Shown here: piece after piece, positions 52,932 through 60,985 of the stretch
Layout: every line of letters starts with the position of its first letter
Position numbering within the stretch: the stretch's first letter is position 1
Assembly (NCBI RefSeq): GCF_013401515.1
Contig: NZ_CP058529.1
Coordinates: 1,550,001 to 1,614,000, forward strand
Length of the DNA: 64,000 bases
Source of the DNA: Halorarum halophilum
GTDB taxonomy: Archaea > Halobacteriota > Halobacteria > Halobacteriales > Haloferacaceae
Direction of reading: 5' to 3'
The notes under the pieces: model-generated
The model's database searches: none
Told to the model about the DNA's origin: nothing
What the model saw: only the letters and a program-made list of their open reading frames with translations
Program-made: the position numbers and the translations under genes

Positions 52932-53534
52932 TCAGGACCGGAGCACGTACACGGCGGCGCCGACCGAGAGGACGACCGCGAACAGGCCGAGCATCACGAC
53001 GAGGCTGTCGAGCAGCATCGCGGCGAGCGCGGCCAGGAGCAGCGCGAGTACCGCGAACCCGGCGACGAGCAGCGTGACCGAGTCGGCGTCGGGCGGGTCG
53101 ACGCTCCCGACGATCGTGGCGGGGTCGTCCTCCTCGTCGGACTCCCCCTCGTCGACGGCGCTCCCCCCCGGGTGCGAGAGCGACTCGTCGACGTCGACGC
53201 TCTTCGGGCGCTCCCGGGGAACGAGCGTGATCTCCACGCCGGTTCCGTCCGCGCCGTGGCCCGTGATCAGTTCGAGGGTACCGCTCACCGGCTCGTCCAC
53301 GTCGGCCACGTCGACGTGGACGCGGCTCGTCCGCCCCTCCTCGACGTAGTGGTTCGTCTCGCCCACCGCCGTGAGGTCGGCGAGCCGGTCGCGGAACCGG
53401 AGGTGGACGTGCACCGCCTTCCCCTGGTTGTCCAGCACCACGGTGAACGGCCCGTCGGCCGTGAACGAGGCCGGTGCGTCCGCTTCGTTCAACCGCCGGC
53501 GGTTGAGAACGACGCTCAGCGTCTCCGAGGGCAC
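52932..53534 (-). CDS. haloarchaeal DUF7524-type membrane protein
   Basis: A 200-residue protein. Residues 1-115 form a soluble beta-rich domain (LNRRRLNEADAPASFTADGPFTVVLDNQGKAVHVHLRF), then an acidic linker (~118-148), and two C-terminal helices (~153-172 and ~175-195). The soluble part looks like an Ig- or CARDB-like fold. Function unknown. Convergent with the DR2241 gene. Confidence 0.7.
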   Translation of the reverse strand: MPSETLSVVLNRRRLNEADAPASFTADGPFTVVLDNQGKAVHVHLRFRDRLADLTAVGETNHYVEEGRTSRVHVDVADVDEPVSGTLELITGHGADGTGVEITLVPRERPKSVDVDESLSHPGGSAVDEGESDEEDDPATIVGSVDPPDADSVTLLVAGFAVLALLLAALAAMLLDSLVVMLGLFAVVLSVGAAVYVLRS

Positions 53535-53587
53535 GTCCGGAGATTGCGGGTCTCGGGAATAAAGGTTCTCGTGGCTGGCCGAACCGT

Positions 53588-53782
53588 TCAGGCCTCCCGC
53601 ATGTCCGGCGGGAGGAGGTTCGGGATGCCGTCCTCGATCGGGTACTCCTCGCCGCAGTCAGTGCAGGTGAGCGTCCCGGAGAGGATCTCGCCGTCGTCCT
53701 CCCCGTCGCGCTCGTCGACCGAGAGCTCCAGGTCGTGCTTGTCGAGCGGGCAGCAGACGATGTCCAAGAGGGACTCCTTCAT
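53588..53782 (-). CDS. trm112: Trm112-family protein (methyltransferase activator)
   Basis: A 64-residue zinc-ribbon protein: CCPLDKHDLEL (first Cys pair) and LTCTDCGEEYPIEDGIPNLLP (second CxxC, then the conserved IPxLLP end). Trm112 binds and activates several methyltransferases for rRNA, tRNA and release factor. Its ATG is at 53782; longer reading frames upstream are unlikely. purA starts from the same side (its stop is at 53887), so both could share a transcript. The METTL5-like enzyme at 3740 is a candidate client. Confidence 0.85.
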   Translation of the reverse strand: MKESLLDIVCCPLDKHDLELSVDERDGEDDGEILSGTLTCTDCGEEYPIEDGIPNLLPPDMREA

Positions 53783-53886
53783 TACGCGTTTGGTCGCCCG
53801 GACCGGCCAAAAGCCTACGGGTTCGATTATCGGTGGACCGGGTCGAGTAGCGGCGAGACAAGAGCCGGCGAGGCCCCGGTGCAGAC

Positions 53887-55209
53887 CTACTCCCAGGGGT
53901 TCGTCCGGACGACCGTCTCCGCGCGGTCGGGGCCGACGCCGATCGCGTAGACGGGCGCGTCGACCTGCTCCTCCACGTACTCGAGGTACTCCCGGGCCGC
54001 GTCGGGGATGGCCGAGTAGCCCTCCTCGGCGACGGCGGACCAGTCGACCTCGGGCCACGGCTCGAACTCCCGGAGCACCGGCTCGCACCGGCCCCACTCC
54101 TCGGTCGTCGCGGGCATCGACTCCAGCGTCTCCCCGTCGAGTTCGTAGGCGTGTCCGACCTGGACCTCGTCGAGGCCGGCGAGCACGTCGACGTGGTTGA
54201 CGGCGATGCCGGTGAAGCCGTTCGTGCGCGCGGCGTGGCGGAGCATCGGCACGTCGAGCCAGCCGATGCGGCGCGGCCGACCGGTGACGGTGCCGAACTC
54301 GCCGCCCTTCTCGCGGATGAAGTCCGCCAGTTCCTCGTCCTCGCCGACCAGTTCGGTCGGGAGGGGGCCGGTGCCGACGCGCGAGAGGTACGCCTTCACG
54401 ACGCCGACGACCTCGCCCTGTCCGACGACGGTCGGGCCGACGCCGGTGCCCACTGCTGCCCCGCCCGCGGTCGGGTTCGAGGAGGTGACGTACGGGTAGA
54501 TGCCGTGGTCGATGTCGATGGAGGTTCCCTGCGCGCCCTCGAACATGACGTTCCGCCCCGCCTCGCGCTGCTCGTGGAGGAAGTCGCTGCTGTTGACGGT
54601 CATGTCCTCGTCGGCGAGGCGCTCGCCGATGGCGGCGAACTCCTCGTGGAGCGCGTCGACGTCGCACTCGTCGCCCGCCTCGAGGCCGAACACGTCCTCG
54701 ATGAGCGCGCGCTTCTGGGGGACGACGTACTCCAGCCGGTCGCGAAGCACGTCGGGGTCGAGGAGGTCGCCGACGCGGACGCCGCGCCGGCCCGCCTTGT
54801 CCTCGTACGTCGGGCCGATGCCGCGGCCGGTCGTGCCGGCCGCGAGGTCGGAGTCGGACTTCGCCTCCTCCTCAATGCCGTCGAGCCGACGGTGGTACGG
54901 GAGGATGACGTGCGCACGGCGGGCGACGCGGACGTCGGGGTCGAGCCCGCGCTCGCGGAGCGTGTCGAGTTCGTCGAACAGGGTCCGAGGGTTGACGACG
55001 CAGCCGTTGCCGAGCACGCCCACCTTGTCGCGGACGGCGCCCGAGGGGACGAGCGAGAGCGCGTACTCCTCGCCGCCCTCTACGACGGTGTGGCCGGCGT
55101 TGTCGCCGCCCTGATACCGGACGACGACGTCGGCGTCCCCGCCCCAGAGGTCGACGAGCGCGCCCTTGCCCTCGTCGCCGAGCTGGGAGCCGACGATAGT
55201 TACGGTCAT
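53887..55209 (-). CDS. purA: adenylosuccinate synthase
   Basis: A 440-residue enzyme from ATG 55209. GTP loop GSQLGDEGKG (7-16), catalytic GGDNAGHTV, IMP-binding AAGTTGRGIGPTYEDKAGR, TSSNPTAGGAAVGTGVGP, and the GTP/aspartate end RIGWLDVP. It makes adenylosuccinate from IMP and aspartate with GTP, the first step to AMP. Length is in the normal range. Confidence 0.97.
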   Translation of the reverse strand: MTVTIVGSQLGDEGKGALVDLWGGDADVVVRYQGGDNAGHTVVEGGEEYALSLVPSGAVRDKVGVLGNGCVVNPRTLFDELDTLRERGLDPDVRVARRAHVILPYHRRLDGIEEEAKSDSDLAAGTTGRGIGPTYEDKAGRRGVRVGDLLDPDVLRDRLEYVVPQKRALIEDVFGLEAGDECDVDALHEEFAAIGERLADEDMTVNSSDFLHEQREAGRNVMFEGAQGTSIDIDHGIYPYVTSSNPTAGGAAVGTGVGPTVVGQGEVVGVVKAYLSRVGTGPLPTELVGEDEELADFIREKGGEFGTVTGRPRRIGWLDVPMLRHAARTNGFTGIAVNHVDVLAGLDEVQVGHAYELDGETLESMPATTEEWGRCEPVLREFEPWPEVDWSAVAEEGYSAIPDAAREYLEYVEEQVDAPVYAIGVGPDRAETVVRTNPWE

Positions 55210-55468
55210 TCCGTCGCTCACTTCCGCGCCACCCGGTAAACCGATTACGGTCCTGCGGCGTTGAGTGGGCACGTTCGTGCCGGAAGCGCCCGTCGCCCAG
55301 CCGTCCCCTATCCTCGGACGTGTATCGACCGCCGGCGAGCCCGGCCGACGGTGGCGAGGGGCGCGACCGCCGTCTCAGCGGCCGCGAACGGAACTGTTAA
55401 CTCTTCACACCCGAAAGTCGGACCACTCCGTTCTCGTCTTCCGTCCCGGCCCCGGGTCGGAGGGCAAC

Positions 55469-55477
55469 GTTTAAAAC
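55469..55477 (+). promoter_or_regulatory. TATA box of the small wHTH gene
   Basis: gtttaaaac lies 26-34 bases before ATG 55503, so transcription likely starts at about 55497-55500. An ATG at 55496 is out of frame. Confidence 0.65.
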
Positions 55478-55502
55478 CCGCACGCACAAGTTAACATGTG
55501 GC

Positions 55503-55808
55503 ATGATAGATCGACTTGAGAAGGAGGTGGACATGCTGGAGCGGCACCTCCAAGTCCTCCGGATGGTCATCGAGAACGAACCGATCGGCATCGTGAAGAT
55601 GTCGAACGAAACAGGCTACCCGCACCACAAGGTCCGGTACTCCCTGCGCGTCCTCGAGGAGGAGAACCTCATCGAGCCGTCGAGTCAGGGCGCCATCACG
55701 ACCGAGCGGACCGCCGAGTTCGTCGACGAACTGGACGACAAACTCGACGACATCACCGACAAGATCGGCGGCATGCGCATCGAGAACGCGCCCGAAGTCG
55801 AGAACTGA
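55503..55808 (+). CDS. small winged-helix DNA-binding protein
   Basis: A 101-residue protein. An N-terminal helix (DRLEKEVDMLERHLQVLRMV) leads into a wHTH: IGIVKMSNETGYPHHKVRYSLRVLEEENLIEPSSQGAITT, with HHKVRYSLRVL as the recognition helix. A C-terminal acidic helix (FVDELDDKLDDITDKI) may dimerise. Short MarR/ArsR-like transcription regulator; targets unknown. Convergent with the next gene. Confidence 0.8.
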   Translation: MIDRLEKEVDMLERHLQVLRMVIENEPIGIVKMSNETGYPHHKVRYSLRVLEEENLIEPSSQGAITTERTAEFVDELDDKLDDITDKIGGMRIENAPEVEN

Positions 55809-55829
55809 GCGGACGACGGAATTCTCGTT

Positions 55830-58217
55830 CTACAGCTCCGGGACGTTCACGTGGAACTCCCCGTCTCGCGATTCGACGAGACACAGGTGGAAGCCGCGCT
55901 TTCGCGACATCTTCACGAAGCTCTTCTGTTTGCCGCGACTGAGTAGCCCGCCGCCGGTCGCGTCCGCGACGGCCTCGAGCGCGCCCGGTTCGAAGAACGA
56001 GGCGGTGACGTGGAACGCCGCCGCCAGCCCGTCGTACTGGTCGGCGACCTGGCTGGACCCCTCGACGAGGCCGTCGAGCATCGACTCGTTCGTCGCCTCC
56101 CGCGAGTCGGTGACGTTCGCGACGAACAGCGGGTCACCCATCCGGTCGCGCAGGACGACGTCGAACGTCCGCTCCTCGCTCTTCTTCCCCTGTTCGTCCA
56201 CGAGGTCGACGACGCCGTCGAGTTCGGCCCGGTCGATCTTCGGGATGGCCTCGTACAGGTCCCGCATCGCCGACACGTTCCCCGTGTCCTGGATCTCGTA
56301 CAGCAGGGTCCTGACGACCCACGCGACGAAGCCGTACTCGATGGTGTCCCGGAGCCACTCCTCGTAGGGGCGCCCGTCGACGACCGCGTAGTCGTCGTCG
56401 AACTCGGTGTGCACCTCCATCCGGAGGTTCTCGTCGACCTCCTCGCGGGAGGCGTGGCCCGCGTGGGCCTTCTCCAGCGTGCCGGCACCCTTCGAGTCGT
56501 ACCGGACGAACAGGTTCGTCCCGGACAGCGCCCGCTCCGGCTGGACGGTCCGCCCCTCCGGCGCGGCGTCCCCGTCGGCCTCCGAGAGCCGCGTGCGGGC
56601 GTCGGCCAGTTCGGACTGCAGGGTCTCGACGCGACCCTCCAGCCGCTCGTTCTCCTCCCGGAGTCGCTCGACCGTCGCGTGCGCCTCGGTCAGTTCCTCG
56701 CGGGTCGCGGCGAGCTCCCCGGCGACCTCCTCGTGCGCGCTCCGGGCGCGCTGGAGGTCGCGACGGAGCTCCGCCGTCCCCGCGGCGTCGCTTCCCTCCG
56801 CCGATTCCGGCGGGGACTGGGCCGAGGACTCGGAAGCCGACTCCCCCACCGCGTTCGACGGCTCGTCGGCGGACGCGGCGTCCGGTCCCTCCTGCCGTTC
56901 GTCGTCGGCCTCGCTCCGCGGCCGCGGTCTCGCAGCCGCGCTCCCCGCGACCGCGTCGCTCGACGCCGTCCCTTCCGCCCCGCTCGGTACGCTCACCCCG
57001 GTCTCGTCCGGATCGAGCGACGGGATCGAGCGCGTCTCGCGCCACTGCTCCTCGGCGGAGAACGGGTCGGACTCGGAGGCCGCGACCGCGTCGGTCGGTT
57101 CGGCGTCGCGCCGCAGTTTCTCCTCGCGCGTCTGTTCCCGGTACCGCGGCGGCGACTCCCCGGGAGCGGCCGGCGGGGGACCGCCGGCTTCGCTCCCATC
57201 GGCGTCCGTCGCGTCGGCACCGGCGGCCTCCCCGGATGGAGATTCGACCGCCGACGTCCCCGCGGCCGCGTCCGAGGGTTCGTCCGTCGACGCGTCCACC
57301 GCTTCGGCCCCCGTCGTCCGTGACTCGGCATCCGGGCGGTCGGCGTCGTCCTCCCCCGGTTCGGGTGCCGGCCCCTCGGCGCTCCCGTCGTCCGCCGACT
57401 CCTCGACCGCCGGCGAGGGATCGGACTCGATGGTGACGCTCCCGGGGTCCGCGACGTCTGGTTGGTCCGCCGCGGGCCCCTCGTTCCGGGGGTCCTCCCC
57501 CGTCGACCCGACCGAACCCTCCGCGTCCTCCCCGCTTTCCGCGGCGTCCACTGTCGCCGCCGTGGTACCGACACCCGCGGCGCCAGCACCCGCGCCGCCG
57601 GCGTCGGGAACCGCGCCGGTCTCGGACGGTTCGTCGGCGCCCGCCGCGACCGACTCGGTCGGCTCCGGTTCAGGTTCGGGTTCGGGCACGTCTATGACGT
57701 CGACGTCGACCGTCCGGACCTCGTAGATGCCCACCTCGTCGTCCGCGCGCTCGAACGCCTCGTCGCCGGTGAGCGTCTCGCGGCGGGTGCCGACGAACGC
57801 GCACGCGAGCCTGCGACCGCCGTGGTAGACCACGTAGTAGTCGCCCGAGAGCACGTTCTCGGAGAGTTCGACGAAGCCGGTGAAGTTGCCGGCCGAGAGC
57901 GTCCGGTCGGCCTCGGAGAGGGGGGTGTCGTTCGTGTAGTACTTCGCCTTCGTCTCCCCGCCCCGCTCGCGCATCGCGAAGAGGAGGGGGAGGGAGGGGT
58001 CGGGCGCGGCGTACGCCGTCCCGTCGGCGTCCTCGAAGGACTCGACGGTCCCGTCCGAGACGCCGACGAAGCGGCCGTTCAGGACGAACAGCCACGCCGT
58101 CCCGTCGGTGACCGCCCCCGTGAACTCCCGGTCCGCGAGCTCGTGGAGGCCGTCGTATCCCCCCGAATACGGCTCCGACCTCCAGCCGGTCACCGTATCG
58201 ATTGTTTCGCTGTCCAT
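55830..58217 (-). CDS. large DUF7527-type protein with long disordered linker and coiled coil
   Basis: A 795-residue acidic haloarchaeal protein; ATG 58217 lies behind an AGTATTTGCG element (58241-58250, minus), while the in-frame extension to 58313 runs through it. Residues 1-177 are a folded N-domain (GGYDGLHELADREFTGAVTDG...). 178-480 are low-complexity Glu/Asp/Ser/Ala/Pro. 482-547 are a coiled coil (ELRRDLQRARSAHEEVAGEL... heptads). 560-795 is a second folded domain (KIDRAELDGVVDLVDEQG; RTFDVVLRDRMGDPLFVANVT; SRKRGFHLCLVESRDGEFHV). No membrane segment. Role unknown; a tethering or scaffold protein is suggested by the layout. The C-domain's D-x(n)-D-x-L-F-V-A-N strand pair recalls nuclease-like folds but lacks a visible catalytic Lys. 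Confidence 0.8.
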   Translation of the reverse strand: MDSETIDTVTGWRSEPYSGGYDGLHELADREFTGAVTDGTAWLFVLNGRFVGVSDGTVESFEDADGTAYAAPDPSLPLLFAMRERGGETKAKYYTNDTPLSEADRTLSAGNFTGFVELSENVLSGDYYVVYHGGRRLACAFVGTRRETLTGDEAFERADDEVGIYEVRTVDVDVIDVPEPEPEPEPTESVAAGADEPSETGAVPDAGGAGAGAAGVGTTAATVDAAESGEDAEGSVGSTGEDPRNEGPAADQPDVADPGSVTIESDPSPAVEESADDGSAEGPAPEPGEDDADRPDAESRTTGAEAVDASTDEPSDAAAGTSAVESPSGEAAGADATDADGSEAGGPPPAAPGESPPRYREQTREEKLRRDAEPTDAVAASESDPFSAEEQWRETRSIPSLDPDETGVSVPSGAEGTASSDAVAGSAAARPRPRSEADDERQEGPDAASADEPSNAVGESASESSAQSPPESAEGSDAAGTAELRRDLQRARSAHEEVAGELAATREELTEAHATVERLREENERLEGRVETLQSELADARTRLSEADGDAAPEGRTVQPERALSGTNLFVRYDSKGAGTLEKAHAGHASREEVDENLRMEVHTEFDDDYAVVDGRPYEEWLRDTIEYGFVAWVVRTLLYEIQDTGNVSAMRDLYEAIPKIDRAELDGVVDLVDEQGKKSEERTFDVVLRDRMGDPLFVANVTDSREATNESMLDGLVEGSSQVADQYDGLAAAFHVTASFFEPGALEAVADATGGGLLSRGKQKSFVKMSRKRGFHLCLVESRDGEFHVNVPEL

Positions 58218-58240
58218 TGCCGGTAGTTCGCCGCGTGCCA

Positions 58241-58250
58241 CGCAAATACT
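58241..58250 (-). promoter_or_regulatory. TATA-like element of the large DUF7527-type gene
   Basis: Minus-strand AGTATTTGCG, 24-33 bases before ATG 58217, which supports that start and a leaderless mRNA. The remainder of the gap up to 58445 holds no gene that I can see. Confidence 0.6.
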
Positions 58251-58445
58251 TTCCGCCTGATGTGACGGACGTCTTACGTCCTCTCGGAGCGTCGCGTGTC
58301 TGTTTTCAGTCAAGAGGGAGCGATAGTATCCAACTCCTACTGCCAGTGTAGCCGACTCCTACCCTGGAATCACCCGCCGCACCCACCTGAAGTTGCCTCG
58401 GACCGTCGGCATCGATGGGCGGGCGGGTCGATCCGCACCGATCGG

Positions 58446-58745
58446 TCAGCCGGCCACCGCGTACGTGAACAGGAACCCGAAATAGAGGAGGACGAGCAGG
58501 CCGAGCGCGACGATCTGGAACCGCCGGAGGTCCGCCCCTTCATCCTCGCTGGCTGCGGCGTAGGCGGCGCGCTCGTCCTCCGTCAGGTCCCGGTGGTCGA
58601 GTCCGAGGTGGAGGTCGCGGTGACGCTCGCGGGCGAACGGCGCCCCGCACCGGGGACACTCGTGGACGGTCGCCCCGTCGGGGATGTCGAGTGCGGGGCG
58701 GGCGTCGGCGGCGGAATCGGCGTCCGGGTCGGCGTTCCGGGTCAT
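58446..58745 (-). CDS. zinc-finger, single-helix membrane protein (DUF7410-type)
   Basis: A 99-residue protein. A C2H2-like finger CPRCGAPFARERHRDLHLGLDH (about 30-51) has Cys30, Cys33 and two His; then an acidic linker; then a C-terminal membrane helix (QIVALGLLVLLYFGFLFTYAVAG, about 77-99). Its ATG overlaps the upstream gene's stop by 4 bases (58742-58745), so they form an operon. Such proteins appear next to respiratory or cytochrome oxidase genes in haloarchaea; cox3 is 2.3 kb away here. Confidence 0.78.
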   Translation of the reverse strand: MTRNADPDADSAADARPALDIPDGATVHECPRCGAPFARERHRDLHLGLDHRDLTEDERAAYAAASEDEGADLRRFQIVALGLLVLLYFGFLFTYAVAG

Positions 58746-60127
58746 ACGAACGGCGGCGCACCTCCCGGGCGCGTGATGATCCAGAGGCTCACCATCGTGT
58801 AGGCGACCATCGCCGCCGTCACCCCATACTGGCTACGGATCGCCTGCAGGCGGTCGGGGAACAGGTCGTACGCGGTCGCGTGCGCGACCCACACAGCGAG
58901 CAGGTGGCCCGCGAGCACCGCCGCGATGCCGACCCCGCCGAACCACCCCGGGACGACCAGCTGCGGGGGCGACGGCGGCGGCGAGAGCGGCGCGGCGACG
59001 ACGGTGACGAGCGTCGGCGCGAGCGCGAGGACGGAGCCGAGGTTGTGCGCGAGGTGGTAGCCCGCCGCGATTGCGAGCAGCGACGGGGCGAACCGGCGGG
59101 CGAGCGCGGCCGTCGAGACGAACGTGTCCGCGTAGCGTCGGGCGGCCCGCACGGCGGCGAGGTAGGCGGCGAGGAACAGCGCGAACCCGCCGACCATCCC
59201 CGTCGCGTAGATCACCAGCGGATGGAGGCCCGCCAGGAACAGCGCCCGGGCGAACTCCGCCCAGGCAGCGGTGCCGACGAAGCCGTCGAACGTCGTCACG
59301 AACAGCACCGCGACGACGAACGCCACGTCGCACCGGCCCCGCATCCACCCGGCGTCGGTGAGTCCCATCCCCGGCAGCCGGAGGCGCAGGCCGTCGTCGG
59401 TTCTCGCGAGCGGCGCGACGCGCCCGTAGGCGGCCAGCAGCCGCGAGACGGGGTCGGCGTTGGCGAACCACGTCCCGGCGCCGAAGACGACGCTGCCGGC
59501 GAGCGAGACCAGGCCGTAGGCGACGACGACGGCGGTCAGCAGCCGCGGATCGTCCGCGAGCGGCGTCACGACCTCGAGGTAGACGAGCGCGAGCAGGCCG
59601 ACCACGGCCGGCCAGCGTCCCCAGGAGTCGGGGTACGGGCGATCGATCGAGGGGAGCGCGATCGCGATCGTCCGGAAGGGGTTGACGACCGGCCAGGCGT
59701 CGCCGACGAGGTAGGCGGTCGCGACGTAGGCGCCCCACCACGCCACCCACACGAGGAGCACCGCCGCGTTCCGACCGCCCACGTCGGGGCCGAACGCGCC
59801 CGCGACGAGCACGAGCGCGAGGGCCCCGAGCCCGAGCGCCCTGCCGGCGAGCGTCACGAGGCGGCCGGGACCTCCCACCACGTCGCCCCAGGCGTCCAGT
59901 CGTCGGACGTACGCGCGGTCGGTGACGAACGAGGCGAGCAGGAACGAGGCCCCGATGACGCCGCCGCCCGTGGCGAGGAACAGCCACGTCGGGACGGCGA
60001 GGCTCCCGGCGCCGGCGCCCCGGACGCCGCCGGCGTGTGCGAGCGCCCGTCCGGACAGGGACAGCAGTGTGAGCAACGAGATCCCGACGAGGAACGAGCG
60101 GGGGCGCGGGAGGGCGCGTCGGGTCAT
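58742..60127 (-). CDS. polytopic membrane protein, function unknown
   Basis: A 461-residue protein with about eleven to twelve hydrophobic helices and short loops. Distinctive words are WPVVNPFRTIAIALPSIDRPYPDSWGRWPAVVGLLALVY-like loop residues (~145-165), FANADPVSRLLAAYGRVAPLAR (~222-243), and AAGYHLAHNLGSVLALAPTL (~365-384, with two His in a helix). The two conserved His in HLAHN could bind heme or metal. No known transporter signature. Coupled to the zinc-finger gene. Confidence 0.75.
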   Translation of the reverse strand: MTRRALPRPRSFLVGISLLTLLSLSGRALAHAGGVRGAGAGSLAVPTWLFLATGGGVIGASFLLASFVTDRAYVRRLDAWGDVVGGPGRLVTLAGRALGLGALALVLVAGAFGPDVGGRNAAVLLVWVAWWGAYVATAYLVGDAWPVVNPFRTIAIALPSIDRPYPDSWGRWPAVVGLLALVYLEVVTPLADDPRLLTAVVVAYGLVSLAGSVVFGAGTWFANADPVSRLLAAYGRVAPLARTDDGLRLRLPGMGLTDAGWMRGRCDVAFVVAVLFVTTFDGFVGTAAWAEFARALFLAGLHPLVIYATGMVGGFALFLAAYLAAVRAARRYADTFVSTAALARRFAPSLLAIAAGYHLAHNLGSVLALAPTLVTVVAAPLSPPPSPPQLVVPGWFGGVGIAAVLAGHLLAVWVAHATAYDLFPDRLQAIRSQYGVTAAMVAYTMVSLWIITRPGGAPPFV

Positions 60128-60191
60128 CGGCGACGGTTCGAACGGGCGTCGGGAGTAGCTTCCGGAATCGACGTCGTCGTCCCGGTCGGCC

Positions 60192-60632
60192 CTACTCGAG
60201 TTCCTCGCGCAGGATCGTCCGGTGGCACCGCTTCTTCGCCGTGTTCTCGTAGCAGACGAGCGCGACGTCCTCGCCGCCGTTGAGCGCCGTGCGGAGGTCG
60301 TCCACGGCCTCCGCGGCCGCCGGCGCCGAGCCGAGGTGCTCGCGATAGCGGTCCGCGAAATCCACCTGGTCCCACGCGGCGTTGTGCGCCTCCTCGTCGC
60401 AGAGCCCCGCGATCTTGAGGTCCTCCTCGGCCTGCTTCACGTCGTCTAACAGGTCCTCCGGCGGTCCGAGCGCGGGGCGATTCTCGTCGACCGCGCCCGC
60501 GAACCACCGGGTCGGGCGCCGAACGACCCCGACCAATCGCGTCCCCGCCGGGAGGTCGACGAGGTCGTGCTGGAGCGCGGCGACGTACGTGTCGTGGAGC
60601 GCCACGTTCACTGGTGAGACGTAATCGGACAA
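60192..60632 (-). CDS. DUF488-family protein
   Basis: A 146-residue protein. The start is probably TTG 60632 (SDYVSPVNVALHDTYVAAL), as no ATG is in frame; GTG at 60611 is the alternative. DUF488 marks: RLVGVVRRPTRWFAG and the C-terminal LVCYENTAKKRCHRTIL, with the conserved Cys-x5-6-CHR. Function unproven; the CHR may bind nucleotide or metal. Separate from the neighbours. Confidence 0.8.
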   Translation of the reverse strand: MSDYVSPVNVALHDTYVAALQHDLVDLPAGTRLVGVVRRPTRWFAGAVDENRPALGPPEDLLDDVKQAEEDLKIAGLCDEEAHNAAWDQVDFADRYREHLGSAPAAAEAVDDLRTALNGGEDVALVCYENTAKKRCHRTILREELE

Positions 60633-60706
60633 AAGGGTTCGTGGGAGCCCGGTTCGCGGGAGGGCGGCCGTCGCGGGGCCGGGGTGTCGTGTCCGGCGGC
60701 CCGTCG

Positions 60707-60862
60707 CTACACCCGTTTCGAACGCGCCTCTCGCACCCCCGAACCGTCGCGGACCATGTCCTCACACGACGGGCAGACGCGGACGGTCGACATCCCCTGC
60801 GGGGCGAACACGCGGACGTATCGCTCGGTGACGAACGATTCACAGTTCCGGCACTCCGGCAT
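60707..60862 (-). CDS. 51-residue zinc-ribbon protein (DUF7563-type)
   Basis: Too short for the usual length cut-offs but clearly coding: ATG 60862, TAG 60707. The protein runs MPECRNCESFVTERYVRVFA, then PQGMSTVRVC, then PSCEDMVRDG and a basic tail. Two CxxC pairs (Cys4/Cys7 and Cys30/Cys33) form a zinc ribbon. Haloarchaeal genomes carry very similar proteins with this first Cys pair, FVTERYVRVFAP and VREARS. Probably a nucleic-acid or protein-binding ribbon; function unknown. Confidence 0.82.
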   Translation of the reverse strand: MPECRNCESFVTERYVRVFAPQGMSTVRVCPSCEDMVRDGSGVREARSKRV

Positions 60863-60985
60863 ACGTCGCCACCTGCGTTCCGGACGACCGTAGTCCTATC
60901 GAAAGTCGTGCGGGTGAGTGACAGACGTGGACGGCCTCCGACGCGGATGGAGGGATTTTTGGTTCGGGACGGGCAACCCCGGAGC

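Noticed and set aside
55496-55498. ATG upstream of the wHTH gene
   Set aside because: Out of frame by one base with the protein that carries the HTH; ATG 55503 fits.
57236-57726. Low-complexity Glu/Ser/Ala region considered as a collagen- or mucin-like repeat
   Set aside because: No regular period; it fits a disordered acidic linker within one halophile protein.
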